Origin: Planctomycetota bacterium
GTDB taxonomy: Bacteria > Planctomycetota > Phycisphaerae > Sedimentisphaerales > Anaerobacaceae
NCBI GenBank assembly: GCA_019456195.1
Contig: VRUK01000009.1
Location: 1 to 64,000, forward strand
DNA: 64,000 nucleotides
Direction of reading: 5' to 3'
The position numbers were made by a program, and so were the translations under genes. How positions within the stretch are numbered: position 1 is the stretch's first letter; each line of letters starts with the position of its first letter. Positions 16,018 to 24,923 of this stretch are shown one piece after another. Below the pieces are notes generated by a model. That model did not search any database, was not told the origin of the DNA, and was given only the letters and a program-made list of their open reading frames with translations.

Positions 16018-16845
16018 ATGATATTAATCGCAGAACGAATAAATGGGATGTTCACCGATGTCAAGCAGGCTATCGCAGATAAAAACAAGAAAGTCATTCA
16101 GGACTTAGCTAAAAATCAGACTGAGGCCGGTGCCTCATATTTGGATGTAAATGTCGGTACCGCCGCTGCTGACCAGGAAGGAACTATTCAATGGCTGGTC
16201 GAGACCATTCAGGAAACCTGCTCTACACCACTATGCCTCGATTCCCAGAAACCTAATGTTATAGCAGCAGGATTAAAGGTCATTAACGCCGAGAACGGTG
16301 TCCTGCTGAACTCAACGCCTTTGAACAAGAAAAGCGACGAAGAAATATTCGATAAATACATAGAAATGGCAAACAAGGCCGGTCCGAAAGCACGTATCAT
16401 CGCACTTACCATGGACAAAAACGGGGTCCCTCAGGACACCGATGCCCGCATAGCCATAGCCGCGGAAATCGTATCAAAAGCGATGGAAAAGGGTTTTCAT
16501 ACTCGGCGGCTGTTCATTGACACCATTGTTTTGCCGGTAAAGGTGCCGAACGCGCAAGTCCAACCCGGCAATATCTTAACTGCGATGGATCAGATAAAAT
16601 ACCTGTCGGACCCACATCCGCATATGACAATAGGCCTGTCGAATCTTTCTCAGGGAACATCCGAAAGAAGCATGATAAACCGGGTATTTCTCGCCATGGC
16701 TATTTCTCGCGGCCTGGACTCAGCTATTGCCGACGTATTCGACAAGGACCTGATGAACGTTGTAGCAACCTCTGAAATGCTGATGAATAAGCAAATATAT
16801 TCAGACTCTTTCCTGAAGGTCTATGGCTCGGCAAATAAAGGCTAA
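16018..16845 (+). CDS. acsE: Methyl-THF:corrinoid protein methyltransferase
   Basis: A 275-residue pterin-binding TIM-barrel enzyme that moves the methyl group between methyltetrahydrofolate and the corrinoid Fe-S protein. The start at 16018 is preferred over an in-frame ATG at 15967, because GGAGAAAGG lies just upstream and the family begins with ILIAERINGMFTDV. Pterin-site motifs present include SYLDVNVGTA, PLCLDSQKPNVIAAGL and TIGLSNLSQGTSER, the last holding the conserved loop asparagine. It follows acsD by about 55 bases and completes the methyl transfer set. Confidence 0.94.
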   Translation: MILIAERINGMFTDVKQAIADKNKKVIQDLAKNQTEAGASYLDVNVGTAAADQEGTIQWLVETIQETCSTPLCLDSQKPNVIAAGLKVINAENGVLLNSTPLNKKSDEEIFDKYIEMANKAGPKARIIALTMDKNGVPQDTDARIAIAAEIVSKAMEKGFHTRRLFIDTIVLPVKVPNAQVQPGNILTAMDQIKYLSDPHPHMTIGLSNLSQGTSERSMINRVFLAMAISRGLDSAIADVFDKDLMNVVATSEMLMNKQIYSDSFLKVYGSANKG

Positions 16846-16904
16846 TTTGGCATATAAACGTAACACAACCGGACAAGGCTGCAAATACTCAAATAGCAAA
16901 ATAG

Positions 16905-17011
16905 TGCAAAAAAAAAGCTCTACCGTTATAACTGCTTCGGCAGTTTTCGGGGATAATATGGAACTCCTGTGAAAGCACCTGCCTTCACAGGGCTGAGCAC
17001 AAAAGTGTAGC
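16905..17011 (+). ncRNA. Structured leader between acsE and fhs, three stems
   Basis: A run of nine A is followed by three predicted stems. Stem 1 is AACTGC-TTCG-GCAGTT (16930-16945), an ultrastable UUCG loop. Stem 2 is CCTGTGAA (16966-16973) with TTCACAGG (16984-16991). Stem 3 is GCTgagCAC-AAAA-GTGtAGC (16992-17011). The ribosome site of fhs follows about 30 bases later. It is the largest spacer in the cluster. I could not match the conserved cores of ZTP or THF riboswitches, which control fhs elsewhere, so its class is unknown and it may simply be an mRNA stability element. Confidence 0.45.
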
Positions 17012-17048
17012 AGACTTAACCAATATTACAATATACGAGGAAAGACCT

Positions 17049-18812
17049 ATGAAGCTTGACGCGACAAAAATGAAAGACTGGCAGATTGCTGAAGCTGCCG
17101 AAGAAGGGATGAAACCTGTTAGCCAACTGGCCCAGGAGATGGGATTGAAGGAAAGTGAGCTTATTCCGATGGGACGCAAGCTGGCTAAAGTCGATTACCA
17201 ACAAGCCCTTGCCCGCCTAAAGGGCACTCCCACAGCAAAGTACATTGACGTTACAGCTATCACACCGACGCCTCTGGGTGAAGGCAAAACAACCACCGCG
17301 ATCGGTATTATAGAAGGGCTCGGAAAACTGAAAAAACGCGTCGTCGGTGCAATCCGGCAGCCCAGTGGCGGCCCTACCTTCAACATCAAAGGTTCAGCGG
17401 CCGGCGGAGGTCTGGCACAGTGCATTCCACTGACTCCCTTCTCTATCCGCCTGACAGGTGATATCGACTGTATTACAAACGCCCACAATCTGGCTATGGT
17501 CGCACTGACCTCACGTATGCAGCACGAACGCAATTATGACGATGCCCGCCTGGCTAAAAGTAATCTAAAGCGATTAGATATTGACCCTGAACGTGTGCAG
17601 ATGAAATGGGCAATGGACTTCTGTGCTCAGGCACTACGAGATATCAGGATAGGACGAGGCGGAAAAATGGACGGCTTCGAGATGGATTCCGGTTTTCAAA
17701 TTACCGTATCAAGTGAAATCATGGCAATACTGGCCATTGCCAAAGACTTAAAAGACCTGCGAGAGCGTATGGCTAAGATTGTCGTAGCTTACGATAAAAA
17801 GGGCAACGAAGTCACCGCCGCCGACCTTGAGGTTGACGGTGCCATGACCGCCTGGATGGCCGATGCGATAAATCCGAACCTGCTCCAGACCATCGAAGGC
17901 CAGCCTGTATTTGTGCATGCCGGCCCATTTGCAAACATTGCCATCGGCCAAAGCTCTGTTATCGCAGACAGGATAGGAACAAAACTGAGCGATTATCTTG
18001 TAACCGAGAGCGGTTTTGGTGCCGATATTGGCTTCGAAAAATTCTGGAATTTGAAGTGCCGTATGTCAGGTCTTGTACCTGATGCGGTTGTTGTTGTGGC
18101 AACCATCCGTGCCCTGAAGATGCACGGCGGAGGACCTGCAGTGAAACCGGGCATACCCCTAAGCGAAGAATACACTAATGAAAATCTCGGACTGGTCGAA
18201 AAAGGCTGTGAAAACCTGATCGCCCATATCGAAACAGTAAAGAAAAGCGGTGTCAGCCCCGTCGTTTGCGTCAACAGCTTCTACACCGATACCAAGGCCG
18301 AAATTAATCTTGTCCGAAAAATCGCCGAGCAAAACGGAGCTTTAGCTGCGGTTTCCGAACACTGGCTCAAAGGCGGCGATGGAGCAATCGAAATTGCTGA
18401 AGCAGTTATGGAGGCCTGCAACGAAACTAATGACTTCAAGTTCCTTTATGAACTGGAGACTCCACTTAGAAAACGTATCGAACTAATCGCCAAAGAAGTA
18501 TATGGTGCGAGCGGCGTAACTTATAGTGATGAGGCACTGAAAAAAGCTAAAGCCATGGAGGCCGACCCGACCTGCAAAAATTTAGGGACCTGTATGGTTA
18601 AGACGCACCTTAGCTTATCGCACGACCCCAACTTAAAGAACAGGCCAACCGGTTGGGAACTTCCAATTCGTGATATCCTTGTTTACAAAGGAGCTGGCTT
18701 CATCGTGCCGGTATCCGGAGCGATTAAGCTGATGCCCGGCACGGCATCGAATCCGGCTTACCGTAATATCGATGTGGATGTAAAAACCGGTAAGGTTCAA
18801 GGGTTGTTCTAA
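17049..18812 (+). CDS. fhs: Formate-tetrahydrofolate ligase
   Basis: A 587-residue enzyme that activates formate with ATP to 10-formyl-THF in the methyl branch, or yields ATP in reverse. The P-loop-like [16 protein letters not shown] (about residues 75-90) and [19 protein letters not shown] are diagnostic. At 587 residues it is a little longer than the typical 555-560. GAGGAAAG precedes the ATG. It is followed by folD, so formate to methylene-THF is covered in two adjacent genes. A formate dehydrogenase and methylene-THF reductase must lie elsewhere. Confidence 0.97.
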   Translation: MKLDATKMKDWQIAEAAEEGMKPVSQLAQEMGLKESELIPMGRKLAKVDYQQALARLKGTPTAKYIDVTAITPTPLGEGKTTTAIGIIEGLGKLKKRVVGAIRQPSGGPTFNIKGSAAGGGLAQCIPLTPFSIRLTGDIDCITNAHNLAMVALTSRMQHERNYDDARLAKSNLKRLDIDPERVQMKWAMDFCAQALRDIRIGRGGKMDGFEMDSGFQITVSSEIMAILAIAKDLKDLRERMAKIVVAYDKKGNEVTAADLEVDGAMTAWMADAINPNLLQTIEGQPVFVHAGPFANIAIGQSSVIADRIGTKLSDYLVTESGFGADIGFEKFWNLKCRMSGLVPDAVVVVATIRALKMHGGGPAVKPGIPLSEEYTNENLGLVEKGCENLIAHIETVKKSGVSPVVCVNSFYTDTKAEINLVRKIAEQNGALAAVSEHWLKGGDGAIEIAEAVMEACNETNDFKFLYELETPLRKRIELIAKEVYGASGVTYSDEALKKAKAMEADPTCKNLGTCMVKTHLSLSHDPNLKNRPTGWELPIRDILVYKGAGFIVPVSGAIKLMPGTASNPAYRNIDVDVKTGKVQGLF

Positions 18813-18860
18813 ACACAATCTAAATATATAAAAACATTGTCGGATTCTTAGGAGTGACCG

Positions 18861-19754
18861 ATGACAGCACAAATTATAGATGGCAAACAAGTGGCCGCCG
18901 ATATGCGGGTGGAATTGAAGGAAGAAGTAGCCAAACTAAAAGAAAAGGGCATCGTTCCCGGGCTTGGAGTTATCCTGGTAGGTGAAGATCCCGCTTCAAA
19001 ATCCTATGTTACCGCAAAAGAACGAGCCTGTGAAAATATTGGAATTTATTCCGACAATAACCGCCTGTCTGCCGAAACATCACAGGAAGAACTGATGGCA
19101 CTGGTTGAGAAGATGAACAAGGACCCGAAAATAAACGGCATTCTTGTCCAGTTACTCTTGCCGAAGGGTCTTAACGAGGCTGAGGTACTGCTTGCAATTG
19201 ACCCTGCCAAAGATGTTGATGGATTTCATCCTGTAAATGTGGGCAAAATGGTGGTAGGTGAAAAGGCGTTTTTGCCCTGCACGCCGCACGGCGTTATCCA
19301 GCTATTGAAACGCAGCGGCGTAACTATTGAGGGAGCTGAGGTAGTAATCGTTGGACGAAGCAACATAGTCGGCAAACCTCTGGCAAATATGCTTATCCAA
19401 AAAAAGCCCAACGCCAATGCAACCGTAACCGTCTGCCATACCCGCACCAAGGACCTTACCTATCACACAAAGCGAGCGGATATCGTCATCGCCGCTGCCG
19501 GCCGCCCAAATACCGTTACGGCTGATATGCTTAAAGAAGGCGTAGTGGTAATTGATGTCGGAGTCAATCGCATCGAGGATGCAACAAAGAAAAAGGGGTA
19601 TCGTCTTGTCGGCGATGTGGATTTCGAGGCAGTAAAGGAAAAAGCCTCGTTTATCACTCCCGTCCCCGGTGGTGTAGGGCCAATGACAATAACTATGCTG
19701 CTTTATAATACAGTGGAATCCGCCAAAAGAGCAGCAGGTATTGAAGTCGATTAA
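18861..19754 (+). CDS. folD: Bifunctional methylene-THF dehydrogenase / methenyl-THF cyclohydrolase
   Basis: A 297-residue FolD. The catalytic lysine lies in [19 protein letters not shown] (K54-region YxxxK motif), the substrate loop is [26 protein letters not shown] is intact, and the nucleotide site is [18 protein letters not shown]. It interconverts formyl-, methenyl- and methylene-THF. It is the last gene of the Wood-Ljungdahl cluster; AGGAG lies before its ATG. A repeat-rich spacer follows, with no clear intrinsic terminator. Confidence 0.96.
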   Translation: MTAQIIDGKQVAADMRVELKEEVAKLKEKGIVPGLGVILVGEDPASKSYVTAKERACENIGIYSDNNRLSAETSQEELMALVEKMNKDPKINGILVQLLLPKGLNEAEVLLAIDPAKDVDGFHPVNVGKMVVGEKAFLPCTPHGVIQLLKRSGVTIEGAEVVIVGRSNIVGKPLANMLIQKKPNANATVTVCHTRTKDLTYHTKRADIVIAAAGRPNTVTADMLKEGVVVIDVGVNRIEDATKKKGYRLVGDVDFEAVKEKASFITPVPGGVGPMTITMLLYNTVESAKRAAGIEVD

Positions 19755-20456
19755 TAATAGATTTCTACTATTGGCTTTACCTTCTAAATGATTAGTGATT
19801 AATGATGATTGATTATTAGCTTTGATTGGCTTTGAATTGGGTTTGTTTTGGGTTAAATTGGGTTTGTTTTTGGCTTTATTGGCTTTGAATTGGGTTTGAA
19901 TTGGGTTTGTTTTTTGGCCTGAGCCAGCGGATAAAATCTCGTATTTACTTGTCATATCTATAGTTATGTTCATTTTGTCATTTCCAAAATTGGGTTTGTT
20001 TTGCATAAAAAGGTCTGATTTGTAGAGCTATCTCTACAAATGTAGAGTGAACTAAAGTGACTAAAGTGCCTAAAGTGAGCTAAAGTTAGATTCTCGATGC
20101 TCATGATTGGTTAATTGGTTATCTCATATCTCAGATTTCATATTTCATATTCAGTGAGGGCAGAAAAAGACTCCCTCTATAATTAGAGGAGTGTGCAGTT
20201 TTGAGTCGAAAATTCGGCTATATTTTTTGGCTTTATGTTCGTAACTCTTTGTTATGGAAGGAGATAAAAATTTTGGAAATATTTTATTTTTGTTTTTAAC
20301 AGTGAGCGTTTTTGAACGAAGAATGGAGAGATGTTTTGGGGTGTTGATGAGTGGCTCCCCAGTGAGATAACGCTTCGCTATCTCACGGGTTGAATTTGTT
20401 TTGGGTATTGTTTACGAAATAAAAACGGAGGAGGTTAAAAAGATATTCTAAAGACT
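19755..20456. repeat. Gene-free spacer with AATTGGGTTTG repeats and several hairpins
   Basis: No convincing gene lies here. AATTGGGTTTG occurs five times (19835-19845, 19856-19866, 19888-19898, 19899-19909, 19988-19998); a perfect 21-base unit is repeated at 19825-19845 and 19878-19898. CTAAAGT occurs four times in phase (20052, 20061, 20070, 20080). Hairpins: TTTGTAGAG-CTAT-CTCTACAAA (20019-20040); a bulged stem at 20170-20192; GTGAGATA...TATCTCAC (20362-20386). The minus strand of the first block reads as a low-complexity Lys-Pro-Asn-rich peptide running on into the folD antisense. I take it as non-coding interspersed repeat sequence, not a gene. Confidence 0.7.
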
Positions 20457-20960
20457 CTATCGTAAAATTTCCAATCTAAATTTCTGTGTTTTTATATCCC
20501 CACCAAATGGAGGACGGACAAGAACTGTATAAACCCACTGATATTTGGCGCCTCGTTTACCATCATAGATAATCATACTTCTTAGTCCACCAAGTGATTC
20601 AATTAGCGGAGCATGTGCTAAATATTGTTTTGGGGTAATGGTAATTTCTAAATGACTATCATGCTTTTCTTCAGGATTTACATTTTTATAGACCTGGCCA
20701 GTTACTTCTACCTCAATTTCCTCCAAGTATTCCATGGCTCCACCATCTTTGTGGATTGTTGTTGCATCAAAAATAACATATGGTCTGACGTGAGACGATA
20801 CTCTTCTAATAAATTGTTCATCATTTACAGCACGCTCAATACGGCTATCGAAATAACTATTTATCCCAACAAGTGCAGCTAGAATAGTTATGATTGCTAG
20901 GACAATTGCCATGAAAGTCTTGAATAACTGGAAATTTTTTGTTTGTTTTTCGTTTGTCAT
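20457..20960 (-). CDS. Membrane-anchored protein of unknown function
   Basis: A 167-residue protein. ATG at 20960 is preferred over a GTG nine bases upstream because AAAGGTGG sits at the right distance from it. Residues about 12-35 are hydrophobic (TFMAIVLAIITILAALVGI), a single N-terminal membrane anchor, followed by a short helical linker and a soluble domain rich in beta strands (EEIEVEVTGQVYK, HLEITITPKQYL, WVYTVLVRP). I do not recognise the domain. It is AT-rich and lies between repeat regions next to a second unfamiliar membrane protein on the same strand, 150 bases away. The two may be linked but nothing proves it. Confidence 0.65.
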   Translation of the reverse strand: MTNEKQTKNFQLFKTFMAIVLAIITILAALVGINSYFDSRIERAVNDEQFIRRVSSHVRPYVIFDATTIHKDGGAMEYLEEIEVEVTGQVYKNVNPEEKHDSHLEITITPKQYLAHAPLIESLGGLRSMIIYDGKRGAKYQWVYTVLVRPPFGGDIKTQKFRLEILR

Positions 20961-21111
20961 TTTGTCCACCTTTAATTTATTATCCTGTCTAAAAAGTCTC
21001 CTATAACTCCTACTTCACCATCACCGCACCAAAACCGAGCAGTGAGAGACAAGAGTTTATTCGTGTGCCAGAATCAAATATGGTGAGAAACTTATGACCC
21101 CTAAAAACAAT

Positions 21112-23166
21112 CTATTCTGGGCTGAACATATAACGCAAAGCGTTGCCAGCTGTAATTTTATCTTCTTTTAAAATGGCCGTATAAGCCTTAATCACAAAAT
21201 CACAATGCCGTTCATAATCATCTGTGTTTTGTAGGCTATCCAATTCCAGATAGTTAGCATATTCTTCATATATAGGGGATAACTTCTCCATTAGAAGCTC
21301 GGCTGCTTCTGTATCTACAACTGGATTATTCTCCTCATAAGCATCAATGATGATTTTGCTAAGTGCATCTAACATAGGCGCCCTTTCATCATCAGAGAGA
21401 AATTTAGAAAAAGAAACAGATCCATATTGTTTAGGATAAAGCATTTTCAAACCAAGAATTGGGTCTATCTCTTTGGCTTTCTTAAGATTGTAAACAACTA
21501 CTTGAGCAAATTGGATTAGTGCCTCGTCACTTGATTTTGGCATAACGGTTTTAGCCAGCGGCCTTAGAAGGTTTGCCCCAGCACGCTGTGCCTCAATCAA
21601 AGTAGCGCCTTTTTTTAATAGTTCGCCAGCTTCTACTATAACTCTTCTATAGGTCTCAGGGTCATATCGTTTGATGGTTTTGTAGAGGGGGATATCGAGT
21701 AACGCTTCCTCAACTTCTAGAGATGCTTCGTCAATTTCTTCTGAAGTATAACTGTATTCTATGGGGAATAAATCAGATGGATTGACAATCCCATGAATTA
21801 CACCGGCTTCCAACATTTCATCGACTGTTGGATACCAAAATTCATCTTGATGCGTAATAAATAGTTTGTCCAGAAATTCACTCTTTATTCCTTGCTGCTG
21901 GAAAATAAGCAAATCATTCGCTTGCTCATCTTTCATGTCTACAAAGCCATCCATACTTTTATAGCCCACTTGGTACTGGTGAAAAGCTAAATTAGCACCT
22001 ATTCCCAGAAATCGATTTTTGCCCGAAATGAAAGCTATTGTAGCGGCTGAATAACAGCCTTCAAAAGAATATGTGTCGAGACTATACGTAGATATTAAGT
22101 CGGCCAGCTCACGTCCTTCATAAATTCTACCTCCACTGCTATCTAATATGATGCCTTTGACTTCAGGATACTTTTTTAGAAGTTGGCCAACTTCTTCTGA
22201 TACTCCAAAGCCCAGTCCGCCTTGCAAGTGAATGAAAGCGTTGTCTTTCTCCAATTTGAGTGTGTAGTTTGCCCACTCATCTTTTTGAAAACCAATGCGG
22301 AAATAGTCTTTATAAATTGGCCATGACTTCCCCAGAAGGGCTATTGTGAGGATAAATCCAACGATGACAAATCCCTGAGATGTAAGTGCCCAAAAACGCT
22401 TACCACATTTTTCTATATGATGATTACATGAACGCCATAAACCTACAATTTGCCAAGGGTAGACAACTATATAACAAAAGACAGCGTAAATGATTACCAC
22501 ACGAGCAACAATTACTGGGTTCTCAATGATTTCATTGTATGAAAACAATTTCTCAAATAAGACTTTAAGGAAATTGAGTAGAACAAGGTTAATCCAAAAT
22601 GATACGGCCAGTGAAAATTCGCCTCGCCAGTGCTTACGAATATAATTCACAGAACGTATCTTTTTGTTTGCAGGTTCTTCTTTTATAGTTTTTGTAATAG
22701 GATTAATTCTTTCTTCTGATTCATCATAAGGGCCAGCATCAAAGTTCCTGTTTGAAGAAACTATTTGCTCTTCTTTTGTTTCATTTGCCACTAATGACAT
22801 GTTGACAGAAGGTCTTTTGTCATTTTCAGAATTATCTGATGTTTGACTTAAATTGTTATAAACGATAATAGCACGCATACCACGAAAGAAAAAAATCAAG
22901 AAGACAATATTTAAAACAACACCAATTGCATAAACATCTCCAAATGGCTGCATTAACTGGAAAACTCTGTAAGCGATATTAGAAAAAGTATACAGCACCA
23001 TAATTATACTACATGCTTTGCTTCGCTTATAAATACCAATACTTAAAGCAGAAATTATTGCCACATCAATCAACATAAGAATACTTGAAAATGCACCAAG
23101 TAGAGTGATTGCTGCATAAATAAGCCCAACAATCCACGCAGTTTTAATTGTTCTCTCGATGTTCAT
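21112..23166 (-). CDS. Multi-pass membrane protein with ClpP/COG3904-like serine protease domain
   Basis: A 684-residue protein. About six hydrophobic segments fall in residues 11-45, 51-70, 77-101, 183-206, 216-243 and 261-279, with a polar, Asn/Glu-rich stretch at 105-178. The domain at about 300-465 resembles the ClpP/crotonase-fold peptidases of COG3904: ILDSSGGRIYEGRELADLI, then GCYSAATIAFISGKNRFLG with candidate nucleophile S373, and LAFHQYQVG with candidate H396. The acid residue is not assigned. The C-terminal 200 residues are helical and unrecognised. The predicted role is a membrane-bound peptidase; substrate and pathway are unknown. It is lower in GC than its neighbours and flanked by repeats on both sides. 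Confidence 0.75.
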   Translation of the reverse strand: MNIERTIKTAWIVGLIYAAITLLGAFSSILMLIDVAIISALSIGIYKRSKACSIIMVLYTFSNIAYRVFQLMQPFGDVYAIGVVLNIVFLIFFFRGMRAIIVYNNLSQTSDNSENDKRPSVNMSLVANETKEEQIVSSNRNFDAGPYDESEERINPITKTIKEEPANKKIRSVNYIRKHWRGEFSLAVSFWINLVLLNFLKVLFEKLFSYNEIIENPVIVARVVIIYAVFCYIVVYPWQIVGLWRSCNHHIEKCGKRFWALTSQGFVIVGFILTIALLGKSWPIYKDYFRIGFQKDEWANYTLKLEKDNAFIHLQGGLGFGVSEEVGQLLKKYPEVKGIILDSSGGRIYEGRELADLISTYSLDTYSFEGCYSAATIAFISGKNRFLGIGANLAFHQYQVGYKSMDGFVDMKDEQANDLLIFQQQGIKSEFLDKLFITHQDEFWYPTVDEMLEAGVIHGIVNPSDLFPIEYSYTSEEIDEASLEVEEALLDIPLYKTIKRYDPETYRRVIVEAGELLKKGATLIEAQRAGANLLRPLAKTVMPKSSDEALIQFAQVVVYNLKKAKEIDPILGLKMLYPKQYGSVSFSKFLSDDERAPMLDALSKIIIDAYEENNPVVDTEAAELLMEKLSPIYEEYANYLELDSLQNTDDYERHCDFVIKAYTAILKEDKITAGNALRYMFSPE

Positions 23167-23951
23167 ACTTTGGGTTCCATTACAAAAATTGCTAATAATT
23201 TTCAGCCCCCGAAAAAAGGACGCTACTACATGCTCGTCTTAGGCACAACAGAGCAGGCATTTTTTAAGAGAAATCCGCAGTTGTATCTCACGCTTTTATT
23301 GAATAGAAATAACATAAAGAAAGTAAAAAGGCAAAGTGAATTTTAGTTGATTAGAGAATTGGAAAGAAAAAGGGTATAAGAGCATTTCTACCGTAGGCCA
23401 GCATGAGGAACATTTAGCATTACGCAGTCCTTTTATGGACGTAGTAAATAAAAATAGTGCCGAACCGCAGGTAGAAATGTGATTAGCATATTTGGGCAAC
23501 CACATGGGATTGCCCCTACAATGAACAGCATAACGTAACAGATACGTATTTAGGGCGGTTCACGAACCGCCCCTACATTACGATTGATGATTGAAGCTGG
23601 GTCTGCACTAATGACATGCGAGGATGACAATATTATTGATGATTTTCTGGATTCCTGTTTTCACAGGAATGACAAATAGTTGGCTTGTATTTTTACAGGT
23701 AAACACATGTAATTTCGTGTACCAGGTTTCTTCGCCCCTGAAAACGCGTAAATTCCTGGGAATTTCACCTGTTAATTATGGCCAAATAGTTTTATCGGCC
23801 CCCTTTTAATAAATATCTACTGATTCTATAGCACTATTTTCTCATATTTAAGAATTTCTGTCAACAGCACTCGACATTGTCCCATTTCGGCATATAATGC
23901 CCGTTTCTAACTTTGGTAAGTACTTAATGCTTTAAGTAAGGAGAAAAAGCT
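23167..23951. repeat. Gene-free spacer with palindromic interspersed repeats
   Basis: Three repeat-like elements, no supported gene. (1) A roughly 97-base unit bounded by CATTTCTACC (23383-23392) and GGTAGAAATG (23470-23479). (2) GGGCGGTTC-AC-GAACCGCCC (23553-23572), flanked by TTGCCCCTACA and CCCTACATT, a pattern common in bacterial interspersed repeats. (3) ATTCCTGT-TTTC-ACAGGAAT (23651-23670). Short open frames at 23296-23505 (-) and 23624-23809 (+) run through these repeats and lack ribosome sites. The last about 80 bases hold the promoter of the next gene. Confidence 0.7.
23871..23898 (+). promoter_or_regulatory. Promoter of the outer-membrane protein gene
   Basis: TCGACA (23871-23876), 16 bases, TATAAT (23893-23898). 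The predicted transcript start is about 45 bases before the GTG start codon at 23952. Confidence 0.6.
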
Positions 23952-24722
23952 GTGAAGAAGACGATTTTATTGACTGCTTTGTTTTTGCTGGCCTTGGGGG
24001 ATGCTGTCCGGGCAGAAGAAGGTGAGCTTGGTGTTACTCTCAACTTTAAATACATGAGTAAATGGCTGTCAAAGGGTGCCTATGGTTACGGCCAGCAAGG
24101 CGCATTTTTTAAGATCATCGACCTCGACTTGTATGGAACAGGCTACGGTGTAAAAGTTGCCCACCGCAATGCCACCGCAAGCGGCTACGTTGACAAGCAG
24201 AGGTTTGATTACAGACCTTATTATAAAAGTACACTTTTTGAAGGTGAACCTTACACTACAAACTATAGCATTAGCTGTGGATACGAACACTACACCGGCC
24301 TTGCCCGCAATGTAGCTAATACTACATTCGAGTGGATATTCGAATTTTCCATGCCAAACATTATCCCCGAGGGTATAGTCCCTAAATATAAGGCCCATTA
24401 TGAGTACCCCGCGGGCAGCGGCTATACTCATGACGACATTACCGGCTGGGTGCATCGTTTCGGTCTCGTCTATGACCTTGATATAATTGAGCTGCCGAAA
24501 GCCCTCCATATATCCGGAGAAATAGCTTATCATGACGGCCTTGGCGGGCAAAGTACAGACCATGACTGGTCATACGCGGCTTTTGGCCTTTCAACAAACT
24601 TTGATTTAACTGAAAATCTGACTTTTGCCCCCGGGATTTACTATCAGATAACAATGGATAAATCGATCAATCCCGATAAAGACGTAACATATTGTATCTT
24701 AGGGATGGAGTATAAATTCTAA
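23952..24722 (+). CDS. Predicted outer-membrane beta-barrel protein
   Basis: A 256-residue protein starting with GTG behind AAGGAG. Residues 1-21 are a clear signal peptide (ILLTALFLLALGDAVRA with cleavage near A21). The rest alternates polar and hydrophobic residues and is rich in Tyr and Gly, as in transmembrane beta strands; it ends in Phe (GMEYKF), the usual C-terminal signature for barrel insertion. This implies an outer membrane. It resembles small TorF-like barrel proteins by general features only. It precedes acetyl-CoA synthetase by 200 bases on the same strand and might let acetate or another small solute through, but this is inferred from position. Confidence 0.7.
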   Translation: MKKTILLTALFLLALGDAVRAEEGELGVTLNFKYMSKWLSKGAYGYGQQGAFFKIIDLDLYGTGYGVKVAHRNATASGYVDKQRFDYRPYYKSTLFEGEPYTTNYSISCGYEHYTGLARNVANTTFEWIFEFSMPNIIPEGIVPKYKAHYEYPAGSGYTHDDITGWVHRFGLVYDLDIIELPKALHISGEIAYHDGLGGQSTDHDWSYAAFGLSTNFDLTENLTFAPGIYYQITMDKSINPDKDVTYCILGMEYKF

Positions 24723-24738
24723 AGAAGAAAATTTTCAA

Positions 24739-24768
24739 TTGACATTTCCTATTAACTCGGATAATAGT
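24739..24768 (+). promoter_or_regulatory. Candidate promoter of acetyl-CoA synthetase
   Basis: TTGACA (24739-24744) is followed by GATAAT (24760-24765) at a short 15-base spacing, or TAATAG (24762-24767) at 17 bases. It leaves a leader of about 150 bases. Functional only if one of the -10 options is used. Confidence 0.4.
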
Positions 24769-24923
24769 GTGAAAAGCTCGTCATTCCATTATCAGGAACA
24801 TAGTGGAACTTAGCGTGGCAGTGTTACAATAAATTCTTTCAGAATCTAACACGCAATCCATTGGAGAGCATAAATCAAAGCTGTTAAAGATTAATAAATT
24901 TCAGTTGTTCACAGGAGAAAATC

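Noticed and set aside
16846..17048. ZTP or THF riboswitch upstream of fhs
   Set aside because: I looked for the conserved cores of both classes and did not find them; reported only as an unassigned structured leader.
19302..20006. 234-codon minus-strand open frame with Lys-Pro-Asn-rich start
   Set aside because: It overlaps most of the 3' part of folD in antisense and its N-terminal part is made of the AATTGGGTTTG repeat; no ribosome site. Treated as repeat, not gene.
23296..23505. 69-codon minus-strand open frame
   Set aside because: It runs through the 97-base inverted-repeat element and resembles no protein family.
23624..23809. 61-codon plus-strand open frame
   Set aside because: It starts inside a palindromic repeat and lacks a ribosome site.
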